Part shown: piece after piece, positions 18,866-27,569 of the stretch
Layout of the letters: the number at the start of each line of letters is the position of its first letter
Position numbering within the stretch: the first letter of the stretch is position 1
The notes under the pieces: model-generated
Database searches by the model: none
Seen by the model: the letters and a program-made list of their open reading frames with translations, nothing else
What the model was told of the DNA's origin: nothing
Source: Bradyrhizobium sp. SSBR45G
GTDB taxonomy: Bacteria > Pseudomonadota > Alphaproteobacteria > Rhizobiales > Xanthobacteraceae
Direction of reading: 5' to 3'
NCBI RefSeq assembly: GCF_030159255.1
Contig: NZ_BSCT01000018.1
Span: 1 to 64,000, forward strand
Length of the DNA: 64,000 bases
Made by a program: the position numbers and the translations under genes

Positions 18866-18876
18866 CGCAGCCGCGG
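18851..18876. other. Hairpin across a stop codon between convergent genes
   Basis: CCGCGGCTGC (18851-18860) and GCAGCCGCGG (18867-18876) form a perfect 10-bp stem with a 6-base loop that contains the TGA of the PDZ gene. There is no T-run, so it is not a classic intrinsic terminator, but in the 19-base gap between two convergent genes it may protect transcript ends or slow polymerase. Confidence 0.5.
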
Positions 18877-18884
18877 ACGTCGTC

Positions 18885-20822
18885 TCATGTCATGACGTGC
18901 CACGCAGCAGCGACCTGATCGTGCAGGTGCGCATCGGTCGGCAGTTGCGAGGCCACGGTCGGGTCGAAGCCCGGATGCGCCTGGGCGTAGCTCGCCATCG
19001 CCTGCACCAGCTGCGAGACCTGCGTATCGAGCTCCAGGCCCCCCGCCTTGATTTCCTGCAGCTGATAGGAGCCGCCAAGGAACCAGTCGGCAACGATGAC
19101 CTCCTGGTGTGTGCCGAGAATGTCGATCTCGAGATCGTTGCCCGATTTGACGAACCAGAAATTGTCGGCGCTGTAGGCCGTGCCGAAATCGAGCGTTCCG
19201 GTCGGCTTGGAAAGCGATTCGACGCCGTTGATGATGACGTCCCGGCCGTCGCCGGGCGCATAGACATAGGTCGCGCCGACGCCGCCGACCAGGATGTTGT
19301 CGCCGGCTCCGCCCTTCAGCACGTCACTGCCGGTGCCGCCGATCAGCAGGTCGTCATTGGCGGTGCCGTACAACATGTCATTGCCGCCACCGGCGATCAG
19401 CAGCGCGCCGTCGGTCACGGCAATCGTCGCGCCCGACACCGGGTCGATCGTCACCGTCGTCGAGGCGTCGCTCAAAGCTGCGCTGAGCCAATCGAGATTG
19501 TCGGTCTTGCCGCCCCAGAGCACGCTGATCGCGGTGTCGATGAGGGCTGCATCCTCGCCGTCGAAGCTCGCGGCCGCGTCGATCAGCGCGACCTTGCCGA
19601 GGATGTCGACCGCCGATCCGGTGGCGGCTGACGACCACAGGTCGGACGACAGATCAGCGACGAGCAGGTTCTTGGCAGTGTCCTGATAGAGGATGCCGTG
19701 CTCGTGACCGATCACGCCCGGGGTCGCCGAGGTGACCTCGTCATGGTTCTGCGCCAGCAGCGCCGAATACTCGACCACGATCTCGGCCAGCGCCTTCTCG
19801 ACACCGCCATCTTTCAGGTAGGCGGCAGCCGTGCCCGCGCTGACGCTGTTGCCGAGCACGCCGCCGCCATTGAACAACGCCTGGACGGCGCTGTTGCCAT
19901 AGCCGCTCGCGTCGGTGACCGTCGAATAGGCGATCATGTCCTTCATCTTGTCGGCCGGCGCGCCCTCGCCGCCGACACCCGCCGCGGGGATGCCGACGGC
20001 CGAGGCAATCGCGTCGTCCTCGAGCGGCGCCAACAGCACGGCCGCCGCCTTCTTCCAGTCCTGCGCGTTGTTGTCGCTCGCCCATTGCATCATCGTCAGC
20101 AGCGCGATCGAATGCAGGCTGACCGGATCCAGCCCCAGGTTGGTGCCGGATCCGAGCACGGTCTTCTGCTCGGACGAAATGCCGATCGCCGCGTCGACGA
20201 TCGCGAGCGCGCCCGCGACCGGTCCGAGTTGCAGCAGCGCCAGCGGCGCTTCCAGCACGGGCGCTGCGGCCCGCACATATTGCAGCACCTCGCCGGAGAC
20301 CGAGACCATGTGAATGTCGTTGTAGCGGTCGACCGGATGCGACCCGAGTGCGCCCCAGAAGCCGTGCAGCTGGTCGTAGCGGACCTCGGCTGCGAACTCG
20401 AACGGCATGGCATCAAAGGCGTAGGCCACCTTGTCGTTCAGCGCGGCGATATAGCCGGCAAGCCCGCCGCCCAGCGAGTGACCGGTGAGCGAGACGTGCG
20501 CCGTCGTCGCCCATGTCTTGTAGTAGGCCTCGGCATCCGGAAACTGCGTCGGCCAGCCGGTGAGACCGGCGCCGCCGAGCCAGGCCGGCACATCGGCGAT
20601 GCTGTCCGTGCCGCGATAGGAGATGATCCGCGTCGACGGATCGCCGACGAGCTGATAGGTCGCGGCCTCGAAATTGTCCGGCGCCGCGGCGACGCTGCCC
20701 GCCACCAGCTCATAGCTGCCGATGCGATTGAAGTTGACGACAAGCGCCGGATTGACGCCCCTGTTGTAGACGTCCATGGCGAGCACGGCGTTGATCAACG
20801 CAGCCGACGGCGAACTGGTCAT
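18885..20822 (-). CDS. Lipase-like protein with C-terminal RTX repeats
   Basis: 645 residues. The N-terminal part is a class-3-lipase-like alpha/beta hydrolase with nucleophile elbow GHSLGG (Ser116). Nonapeptide Ca-binding RTX repeats follow near 476-515 (GGGNDMLYG, NDDLLIGGTG, GAGDNILVGG). There is no N-terminal signal, and such repeats usually mark export by a type I secretion system; none is encoded here. The frame is open 45 codons further up, but I start at ATG 20822, preceded by AAGGGGG, because the upstream part is basic and unlike the family. Confidence 0.9.
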   Translation of the reverse strand: MTSSPSAALINAVLAMDVYNRGVNPALVVNFNRIGSYELVAGSVAAAPDNFEAATYQLVGDPSTRIISYRGTDSIADVPAWLGGAGLTGWPTQFPDAEAYYKTWATTAHVSLTGHSLGGGLAGYIAALNDKVAYAFDAMPFEFAAEVRYDQLHGFWGALGSHPVDRYNDIHMVSVSGEVLQYVRAAAPVLEAPLALLQLGPVAGALAIVDAAIGISSEQKTVLGSGTNLGLDPVSLHSIALLTMMQWASDNNAQDWKKAAAVLLAPLEDDAIASAVGIPAAGVGGEGAPADKMKDMIAYSTVTDASGYGNSAVQALFNGGGVLGNSVSAGTAAAYLKDGGVEKALAEIVVEYSALLAQNHDEVTSATPGVIGHEHGILYQDTAKNLLVADLSSDLWSSAATGSAVDILGKVALIDAAASFDGEDAALIDTAISVLWGGKTDNLDWLSAALSDASTTVTIDPVSGATIAVTDGALLIAGGGNDMLYGTANDDLLIGGTGSDVLKGGAGDNILVGGVGATYVYAPGDGRDVIINGVESLSKPTGTLDFGTAYSADNFWFVKSGNDLEIDILGTHQEVIVADWFLGGSYQLQEIKAGGLELDTQVSQLVQAMASYAQAHPGFDPTVASQLPTDAHLHDQVAAAWHVMT

Positions 20823-21168
20823 GATTGCGAATCCCCCTTTGGCAGCCGGCAATTTTGACCGCCGCGCCAGCTCCGCTTCCGGGAACTCGACGCTGCGCCG
20901 TCGGCTTTCATCAAGTGCGACATCGCGCCGGATTTTTGTCAATCGCGATTCGTCCACACGCGCATTCGCCCACGATGCGACTTTCGCGCGCGATCAGACC
21001 ATGATGAACGCAGTCCTGCCGCGTCGATCTCAATGTGAGCGACACTGCGCGGATCGAACGCGCGTTCGGAAAATGATCATTGCCCGCGCCGCCGATTTTG
21101 CGTTGCATGAGAGCGCTCGCCGGCCCGCGGGTGACGTGATTTGACCCCGCTCGACCAGGGAGATCCGC
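20823..21168. other. Intergenic region between divergent lipase and esterase
   Basis: A 346-base divergent gap that should hold both promoters. The AT-richer stretches are near 20920-20950 and 21060-21080. The ORFs seen here have no family features. No RNA, operator or repeat is evident to me. Confidence 0.45.
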
Positions 21169-22233
21169 ATGACTGACGCCGTGGTGGACGACATCCTCAT
21201 CGTTTTGCCGCCGCTGCTGCAGACGCTCGAAGCCCTGTCCCACGTCGCGCGCTATCTGAACCCGCCGGATTTCGATCGTGTGATGGCCGGCGTCGGCGAT
21301 CCCGAGCGGGACCTGATCGCGGCGCGCGCCCATCTCGGCCAATGGCCGGCGGATTTCTCCCATATCCGCGTCGCCTTCGACACCGCGGCTGACGCCGCGC
21401 TGATGTCGTTCGCCGGGCTGCGCGCCGTTCAACACGGCGAAGGCGATCTGGTCGACGTGTTCCGCGCGCTGCGTCAGCTGCCGCGCGCGCTGGAAGCGCT
21501 GTTTCCGCTCGCGGCAACGCTGCCTCCGCTCAGCGAGTTCTTCCTGGATCCGGCCGTCGAGAACGACGTGGTGCTGCGTCAGCTGCTGGCGGCGTCCGCG
21601 GCCAAGGAGGCGGTGTTTCACGACCACAATGAGATCGGCAACCGCGGCGGCTTCTCGCTCTATGTTCCCGAATACTACACGGCGGACCGCGGCTGGCCGC
21701 TGGTGATGGCGCTGCATGGCGGCAGCGGCAACGGGCGCGACTTCCTGTGGAGCTGGCTGCGTGCGGCGCGCAGTGTCGGCGCGATCCTGGTGGCGCCGAC
21801 CGCGACCGGTCCGACCTGGGCGCTGATGGGCGAGGACGCCGATACGCCGAACCTCGGGCGCATCCTCGATCTCGTGCGCAGCCGCGTCGCCATCGACCCC
21901 GCACGAATGCTGCTGACGGGCATGAGCGATGGCGGCACCTTCTGCTACGTCAGCGGGCTGGAGCACGGCTCGCCATTCACGCATCTCGCCCCCGTGGCCG
22001 CCACCTTCCATCCCCTGATGGCGCAGATCGCCGACCGCGATCGCCTGCGCGGGCTGCCGATCCAGATCGTGCACGGCCAGCTCGATTGGATGTTCCCGGT
22101 CGAGATCGCGCGGCACACACAGGCCGCGCTGGCCAAGTCTGGCGCCCATGTCGTCTATCGCGAGATCGATGATCTCAGCCATTGCTATCCGCGAGAGGTG
22201 AACGTGGAGCTGTTGCGCTGGCTGACGAGCTGA
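21169..22233 (+). CDS. Alpha/beta hydrolase, carboxylesterase/phospholipase type
   Basis: A 354-residue cytoplasmic hydrolase. The N-terminal third (1-150) is helical and of unknown role; the hydrolase domain starts at about 160. Motifs: oxyanion HGGSGNGRDF, nucleophile GMSDGGTF (Ser253), an Asp in HGQLDWMFP, and a His in DLSHCYPRE near the C-terminus. This matches the polyhydroxybutyrate depolymerase/phospholipase-carboxylesterase group. The start has AGGGAG eight bases upstream. The long N-terminal helical extension is unusual for this family. Substrate unknown. Confidence 0.88.
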   Translation: MTDAVVDDILIVLPPLLQTLEALSHVARYLNPPDFDRVMAGVGDPERDLIAARAHLGQWPADFSHIRVAFDTAADAALMSFAGLRAVQHGEGDLVDVFRALRQLPRALEALFPLAATLPPLSEFFLDPAVENDVVLRQLLAASAAKEAVFHDHNEIGNRGGFSLYVPEYYTADRGWPLVMALHGGSGNGRDFLWSWLRAARSVGAILVAPTATGPTWALMGEDADTPNLGRILDLVRSRVAIDPARMLLTGMSDGGTFCYVSGLEHGSPFTHLAPVAATFHPLMAQIADRDRLRGLPIQIVHGQLDWMFPVEIARHTQAALAKSGAHVVYREIDDLSHCYPREVNVELLRWLTS

Positions 22234-22380
22234 ACGGCCTGCTCTGCAGACGTGCAGCGACATGTCCGATCGGTAAGATCGGCGACATAATCTCGGCGGA
22301 TTTTCTCCGCATTGGTTGACACTTGGCCAAACAGCGGGGGCGCTGCTCAGGGCGGATGTGACGCCGCCGAAGGACCGTGC

Positions 22381-23718
22381 ATGCCCTCGCCCGCCGCGCA
22401 AGCTTCGTCTGCCCGCCCCAATGCCGTTGTGCTCGCCAATGGCGTGAGCCGTCTCGAGGTCACGCTCAAGCTCACGACCGCGATCCTGGCGCTGGCCGCC
22501 GGCGTCTACACTTATCTCGGCGTCCGCGAGCTGCTCAACGGCAGCCCGACCACGGTGTTCTTTGCGGCCGTCATCTATTCCGTCGCGGTCTCGGTCGGCA
22601 TCTACGCCTTCTGGGTGTTCATGATGCAGTTCATGCCCCACGTCACCAGCGTGATGGGGCGGCTGCTGATGGGCGGCTGCATGCTGCTGGGCTCGCTGAT
22701 GATCGTCGCGATGTCGTCCTGGCTGAACGCCTCGGCGCTGGCCGGCGCCGCGGCCATCCAGCAGCATCTGGCGATCACGGTGCAGAACTACACGCGCGAC
22801 CTCGACCGCGCCAACAGCCAGGCGATCGCCGCGCAGAGCCTGCTGCCCGACATCCAGCTTGCGTCCGCGCGCTTCGCCAAGCTGGCGGACGCCGAACGCG
22901 CCGGCTCTCTCACCGGCACCTCGGGATCCGGCACCGTCGTGCAGCTGCTGGCGCAGATGTCGACGCAGCTCGATGGCCTCGGACAGCAGGTTCAGGACTC
23001 CGGCAAGCGCGTCTCGGGGCTCTACGAGCAGGGCAGCAAAAGCCTCGCCAAGATGCGCGAGCTGATTTCAGACCGCGGCCCGATCGCCACGCGCAGCGAT
23101 GCCTTCGCCACGGAATCGCTCAACCTGATGGGCGTGATCGCCAATCTGCAGCAGACCTCGGTGGCCCCTGCCGTGAAGCGCGCCGCGACCTCGCTGTCAT
23201 CAGGCTTCATCGCCCCCGCCGCGGGCGGCCGCAGCGCAGATCTGGCCGAGCGGCAGACCGCCGTGGTCAGCAAGGTCGAGGGCGCGATCGCTACACAGGC
23301 GGCTTCGCTGGCGGGCGCCGCCGACAAGATCCTGGCACTGCCGCGCATCGAGCCGACGCGGTTCCAGACGCTGTCGCCAGCCGAGGCGGTGCTGCGCTAT
23401 GCCGGCGACTTCATTCCGAGCTGGGCCGGCGCGATCTCGATCGACCTGATGCCGGCGGTGCTGGTCCTGATCCTCTGCGTGGTGCACGCCGCGATCCGCC
23501 GCGAAGGCCTGCCGGCCGTGAGCGCCTCGAGCCTGACAGCAGCCGACCTCGTCGCGGCGCTGCAGGTCGCCCGCGAGGTCGAGGACGCCAGGCGCGCCGC
23601 CGAGGCGCGGCCTGCGGTTGCGCCAGCCATGCCTGCCGCCGAGCCGCAGCCGGCTGCCACCGCCACCACAGCCGACGAGAACGTCACCTCGCTATCGTCA
23701 GCGCGCATCGGCAAGTAG
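22381..23718 (+). CDS. Membrane protein with large soluble helical loop
   Basis: 445 residues. Three or four hydrophobic segments lie in the first ~130 residues (AILALAAGVYTYLGV, VFFAAVIYSVAVSVGIYAFWVF, LLMGGCMLLGSLMIVAMSSW). A long, mostly helical region of about 200 residues follows (coiled-coil-like around 160-240), then a membrane helix near 355-375 (LMPAVLVLILCVVHAAI) and an Ala-rich tail. The start at 22381 has AAGGACC upstream. The next gene starts only four bases after its stop, so the two are an operon and probably work together. Family not recognised. Confidence 0.82.
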   Translation: MPSPAAQASSARPNAVVLANGVSRLEVTLKLTTAILALAAGVYTYLGVRELLNGSPTTVFFAAVIYSVAVSVGIYAFWVFMMQFMPHVTSVMGRLLMGGCMLLGSLMIVAMSSWLNASALAGAAAIQQHLAITVQNYTRDLDRANSQAIAAQSLLPDIQLASARFAKLADAERAGSLTGTSGSGTVVQLLAQMSTQLDGLGQQVQDSGKRVSGLYEQGSKSLAKMRELISDRGPIATRSDAFATESLNLMGVIANLQQTSVAPAVKRAATSLSSGFIAPAAGGRSADLAERQTAVVSKVEGAIATQAASLAGAADKILALPRIEPTRFQTLSPAEAVLRYAGDFIPSWAGAISIDLMPAVLVLILCVVHAAIRREGLPAVSASSLTAADLVAALQVAREVEDARRAAEARPAVAPAMPAAEPQPAATATTADENVTSLSSARIGK

Positions 23719-23722
23719 TCTC

Positions 23723-24541
23723 GTGGCCTCGGCTCTGAACCAGCGCCTCCATGCCTGGCTCGCCGGCAATCCGGACGAGAGCATCCTGCGCTGGGTCTTC
23801 CGCACGATCCTGGTGATCACGGTCGCGATCCTGGCGGCGGATCTCATCGATCAGAACGGCCCGCGCGTCGCGTCCGACGCCGCGCCGCCGCAGCTCGATA
23901 GTCAGCGCGATCAGCCCGACGTTGCCGCCGATCCTCCGACCGTGCTCGCACCGCTCCTGAAGCGGCTGATGCCACTGCCGAAGGGCGATCCCGCGCTGGA
24001 GCAGCCGATCAGCCTCGAGCTGCGCGGCGGCGGCCGGCTCTATGCCAACGGCACGATCACGCCCGGCAGCGCGCGCACCTTGGCCGACGAGGTCGAACGG
24101 CACGGCGAGTACATCAGGACGATCGTGCTGAACTCGCCCGGCGGCTCGGTCGCCGACGCGCTCGCCATGGGCCGTCTGATTCGGGCGCGCAAATTCGCGA
24201 CCGAAGTCGAGGCCGGCAAGACCTGCGCGTCGTCGTGCCCGCTGGTGTTTGCCGGCGGCATCGAGCGCCGCGCCGGCGAGCGGGCGGTGATCGGCGTGCA
24301 CCAGATTGCCGCGATACGATCCGCCAACGCCACGCGTCCCGGCGACGACATGAGTCTCGCGCAGAACATCTCGGCGCGCTGCCAGCGCCATCTCGCCGAC
24401 ATGGGCATCGACCTGAAGGTCTGGGTGCACGCGATGGAAACGCCGCATGACCAGCTGTTCACGTTCAAGCCCGATGAACTGAAAGCGCTGAATCTGGTCA
24501 CGTCCGCGCCTGAATCGCGTCCTGAAAAACCACGCACTTAG
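23723..24541 (+). CDS. Membrane-anchored ClpP/crotonase-fold serine hydrolase (COG3904-like)
   Basis: 272 residues starting with GTG. One N-terminal membrane helix (ILVITVAILAADLI) is followed by a periplasmic domain with ClpP-type features: SPGGSVADALAMG (138-150), the CASSCPLVFAGG stretch with probable nucleophile Ser171, and IGVHQ about 20 residues later, which likely gives the catalytic His. COG3904 proteins are predicted periplasmic proteases with this fold. It starts four bases after the membrane protein gene, with which it forms an operon; that partner may be its substrate or anchor. Confidence 0.85.
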   Translation: MASALNQRLHAWLAGNPDESILRWVFRTILVITVAILAADLIDQNGPRVASDAAPPQLDSQRDQPDVAADPPTVLAPLLKRLMPLPKGDPALEQPISLELRGGGRLYANGTITPGSARTLADEVERHGEYIRTIVLNSPGGSVADALAMGRLIRARKFATEVEAGKTCASSCPLVFAGGIERRAGERAVIGVHQIAAIRSANATRPGDDMSLAQNISARCQRHLADMGIDLKVWVHAMETPHDQLFTFKPDELKALNLVTSAPESRPEKPRT

Positions 24542-24631
24542 CTTGTCTGGTCTCGTTTGAACCTTCCGCTGCGACAGCGGAACCAAGCTTCGACGGCGGC
24601 GTTGTCGGCCGTCACACTGGAGAATATGATC

Positions 24632-24838
24632 ATGCGGACATTGGTGGGAATGATCCTGGGTGCGCTCATTCTGGGGTTCGGCGTCTACATCCATGATTCG
24701 ATGCAGACCTCGGAGGTCGCCAACGGACCGACCGCACAGACGCGCCGGACCATCGTCAACTGGGACGTCGCGGCGGACAGCTGGAATTCGCTGAAGACCC
24801 GCGCGCACGACGACTGGGTTCGCATCTCGTCGAAGTAG
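24632..24838 (+). CDS. Small single-span membrane protein
   Basis: 68 residues: one N-terminal hydrophobic helix (TLVGMILGALILGFGVYI) and a short soluble tail. An ATG at 24626 is also in frame, but GGAGA at 24619 is well spaced for 24632. A strong terminator follows at 24861. The function is unknown; it may be the last gene of the 22381 operon or stand alone (90-base gap). Confidence 0.7.
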   Translation: MRTLVGMILGALILGFGVYIHDSMQTSEVANGPTAQTRRTIVNWDVAADSWNSLKTRAHDDWVRISSK

Positions 24839-24860
24839 CCGCGCAGCACCTGCCTTTCCG

Positions 24861-24895
24861 GGCGCCTCGACCTCGTGTCGGGGCGCCTTTGCTTT
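24861..24895. terminator. Bidirectional intrinsic terminator
   Basis: Arms GGCGCCTCGAC (24861-24871) and GTCGGGGCGCC (24877-24887) pair over 11 bp with one T-G wobble and a CTCGT loop, followed by TTTGCTTT on the plus strand. It sits between the convergent small membrane gene and the DsbA gene. Confidence 0.8.
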
Positions 24896-24902
24896 GCGCG
24901 CG

Positions 24903-25565
24903 CTAATTGGCCGCCTTGGCCTTGCGCGCATCGGCAATGACCTGCTCGAACTGGGCCATTGTCAGGACGCCCGGCACCCTGAACTTGCCGACGATGAAGG
25001 ACGGCGTGCCGCGGAAGCGCAGGCCGCGGGCCTGGCTGTCGTTGCGCGCCAGCATCGCGTCGATCGCCTTGGCGTTGGCCGCGAGATCGCGCCTGGCACG
25101 ATCGACGTCGATGCCGCCTTCGGCGAGCAACTCGTCAATGCGCGGCTCGGTGAGCTTCGAGCTGGTGCCGATCAGCACCTCATGGGCCCTCGCATATTTG
25201 TCCTGATATCTGCAGGCCAGCGCCATTCGCGATGCGACGACGGAGACCGGCCCGAGAATCGGCCACTCCTTCAGCACCCAGCGCACCTTGCCGTCGTCAT
25301 GTACGACCTGCTGCAGCTCGGGATCGAGCTTGCGGCAGTAAGGACAATTGTAGTCGAACCACTCGACGATCGCGATGTCGCCCGATGCGTTGCCGAGCAC
25401 CGGCGCCTCGGGGTCGCGCAGCACCGCGGCCTCGTCCGGCTCATCGGCCTCCTCGGCGCGGCTGGTGCGCGGCCAAAAAGAGAGCGCGGCGGCGCTGCCA
25501 AAAAGCGCAAGAACCTCGCGCCGGCTGCGCGCCGGAATGATCGCGCCCGATGTGCTGCGTATCAT
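24903..25565 (-). CDS. DsbA-family thioredoxin-fold oxidoreductase
   Basis: 220 residues. An N-terminal Tat-like or Sec signal (SRREVLALFGSAAALSF, with cleavage near SRAEE) directs it to the periplasm. The active site is CPYC (Cys74, Cys77), and a cis-Pro is in GTPSFIVG. This is the Com1/DsbA-like subgroup that oxidises or isomerises periplasmic thiols. The start at 25565 is chosen because the upstream part of the frame is only arginine-rich and overlaps the TauE gene. It lies five bases after that gene's stop, so they are co-transcribed. Confidence 0.92.
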   Translation of the reverse strand: MIRSTSGAIIPARSRREVLALFGSAAALSFWPRTSRAEEADEPDEAAVLRDPEAPVLGNASGDIAIVEWFDYNCPYCRKLDPELQQVVHDDGKVRWVLKEWPILGPVSVVASRMALACRYQDKYARAHEVLIGTSSKLTEPRIDELLAEGGIDVDRARRDLAANAKAIDAMLARNDSQARGLRFRGTPSFIVGKFRVPGVLTMAQFEQVIADARKAKAAN

Positions 25566-25570
25566 GATGG

Positions 25571-26356
25571 TCAGCTCCAGATGTGCAGCAGGCTGCGTGT
25601 CAGCATGTACAGCGCCACCGCCGCGATCACGATCGAAAACACCACATTCAACGCGCCACGCCGCTCCGACAGATGGCGCGCGAGGCGGGTGCCGGCAAGA
25701 CCTCCGGCGATCCCGCCGGCGATGAAAAGTCCGGCGAGGTCCCAGGCGACGAGCCCGGACCACGCATAGCTCGTTGCGGTGGTCAGCCCGAACGTGGTGA
25801 CCGCGACCAGCGACGAGCTCACCGCATTCATGATCGGCATGCCCGTGGCGGCCATCAGCGCCGGCACGATCAGGAAGCCGCCGCCGATGCCGAAGAAGCC
25901 GGACAATGTCCCGGTGGCAAGGCCGAAACCGATGATGGCCGGGAGGTTGGCCATGCTCATCTTGACGTCGGGGATGCCGATGCGCGCGCGGGTCTTCAGC
26001 ATCAGCATGGCGATGACCATCATCACCAGCGCGAACAGCGCCAGCAGCTTCTGGCCATCGACCATCTTGCCGAGCAGCGAGCCCGTGAAGGCGCCGGCGA
26101 TGCCCGCCGCCGCAAACAACGCCGCGATCGGCCAGATCACGGTGCCGCCGCGAGCATGGTTGGCAAGGTTGATCGCCGCATTGGTCGCCACCGCGATCGC
26201 GCTCGAGCCGATCGCGATGTGAGGTTCCGGGACGCCGACGACATAGACCATCAGCGGCACCGCCAGCACGGATCCACCGCCGCCGACGAGGCCGAGCGAG
26301 AACCCGACCATGCCGCCGCAGAGCACACCGAGAATGCCTTGAGTCGCAGAGATCAT
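25571..26356 (-). CDS. TauE/SafE family sulfite/organosulfonate exporter
   Basis: 261 residues with about eight membrane helices in two repeated halves: GMVGFSLGLVGGGGSVLAVPLMVYVVG in part near residue 20, and a matching FGIGGGFLIVPAL in the second half. This internal duplication is typical of the family, which moves anions such as sulfite or sulfonates across the inner membrane. It is first in an operon with the DsbA-like gene, so a link to sulfur or thiol chemistry is plausible but inferred. Confidence 0.92.
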   Translation of the reverse strand: MISATQGILGVLCGGMVGFSLGLVGGGGSVLAVPLMVYVVGVPEPHIAIGSSAIAVATNAAINLANHARGGTVIWPIAALFAAAGIAGAFTGSLLGKMVDGQKLLALFALVMMVIAMLMLKTRARIGIPDVKMSMANLPAIIGFGLATGTLSGFFGIGGGFLIVPALMAATGMPIMNAVSSSLVAVTTFGLTTATSYAWSGLVAWDLAGLFIAGGIAGGLAGTRLARHLSERRGALNVVFSIVIAAVALYMLTRSLLHIWS

Positions 26357-26490
26357 GGCGACAGCAGGTTCACCTCGGCGCCATCAAGGCAAGTCTGAAA
26401 TTCCATGGACGGCCGCGGCGGTCAGCGGCCTTCCCCGGGCACGGCAGCGGCCGGAGATGCAATCCCCGGCCGCCATCGTGATGCGCCGGC

Positions 26491-26988
26491 TCAGGCGGCG
26501 CCCTTCAGCTTCTTGGTACACTCGCTGTAGTAGCCGCCACCCTTCTGGATCCACTTCAGCCCGCCATTGGCGTTGGTCGCCTTGTTGGCATTGTACTGGT
26601 CGACGCAGGTATGCATGCGCGCCTCGCCGGGCTTCTCCTTGGCGTATTTCGCATCCACCGCGCTCGGAAACACCGCGGGGCCGCTCGGCGCCGCAGGCGC
26701 TGCCTCCTTGGCCGCGGACTTGGCTTCCTTGGCCGGCTTGGCCTCGGCGGCGGGGGCTGGAGCCGGAGCGGCCGGGGCCGCCGCGGTGGCGTCGCTGCCG
26801 CACTGGGCCTTGCGGAAGTCGTTCCACTTCTGGCCGTTTAGCGTGCCGGCGTCCTTGGCCTGCTTGTACTTGGCGCTGCATTCCTGCGCCGTCAGCGCCT
26901 GGGCCGGAGCGGTGGCGAAGGCCGCAAGGCCGAGCACGGCGACGATGGCGAGCGACGGGGCAACCAATGATTTTGCTGGAAAACTCAT
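26491..26988 (-). CDS. Secreted Cys-motif protein, PsiF-like repeats
   Basis: 165 residues with a clean signal peptide (SLAIVAVLGLAAFATAPAQA). Two similar Cys-bounded helical units flank an Ala/Pro/Lys linker: ECSAKYKQAKDAGTLNGQKW...AQC and CVDQYNANKATNA...YYSEC. Each resembles the PsiF repeat of phosphate-starvation proteins, with a Cys pair spaced about 25-30 residues. I start at ATG 26988, which has AGGGAG upstream. It is divergent from another PsiF-like gene at 27178. Function unknown. Confidence 0.82.
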   Translation of the reverse strand: MSFPAKSLVAPSLAIVAVLGLAAFATAPAQALTAQECSAKYKQAKDAGTLNGQKWNDFRKAQCGSDATAAAPAAPAPAPAAEAKPAKEAKSAAKEAAPAAPSGPAVFPSAVDAKYAKEKPGEARMHTCVDQYNANKATNANGGLKWIQKGGGYYSECTKKLKGAA

Positions 26989-27177
26989 TCTCGATCTCCC
27001 TGTGGAGCAGATGAATGGGGCCATAATTCTAGCGAGCGGCCGGCGGCCGACAAAGCAGGCGGGACCGTCGCCACGCGAAAATATAATTTGCCTCGCGCCG
27101 CGTTCCGGCTCATTCCATTCACACCGGGTTCAGCATCGCCGGACATCGCGCCACGCTCTTCATTCAAGGACTTCCGC

Positions 27178-27474
27178 ATGACATTCACTGCCCGCGCGGC
27201 GGCTGCAGCCACCGCCATCGCCACCCTGTTGGCGGCGGGTCCTGCCTCCTCCCAGCACGGACTGGCGCTGCCGGCCAGGCCCGATGCCGCCACCGACATC
27301 TTCGCCACCATGGACAAGCCGGCGCGCCGGGCGATCTCGATGGCCTGCTCGAAGGAAGCCGACGACCAGGGCCTCTTCCGCGGCAAGGCGCGGGGCAAAT
27401 TCCGCTCCGCCTGCAAGCGTGACAAGGCGGCGGCAGCGGCGGCGGCGGCGACCTCGCCCGACAAGCCGAAATGA
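27178..27474 (+). CDS. Small secreted PsiF-like protein
   Basis: 98 residues: signal peptide (AAAAATAIATLLAAGPASS), then one Cys-bounded helical hairpin (ACSKEADDQGLFRGKARGKF to ACKR) close to the PsiF repeat pattern, and a Lys/Ala tail. The start at 27178 agrees with the signal peptide; the frame is open 30 codons further. It is divergent from a two-repeat relative at 26491, so the two may share regulation. Confidence 0.75.
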   Translation: MTFTARAAAAATAIATLLAAGPASSQHGLALPARPDAATDIFATMDKPARRAISMACSKEADDQGLFRGKARGKFRSACKRDKAAAAAAAATSPDKPK

Positions 27475-27569
27475 GCGTCGGCCGGCTTTCGCCGGACCGG
27501 TGCAGGCGCGCATGGCGCCTGCGCAGCGGCGGGAATTGTTCGCGGAACCAGCTTTTGGCATAAGGCGCC

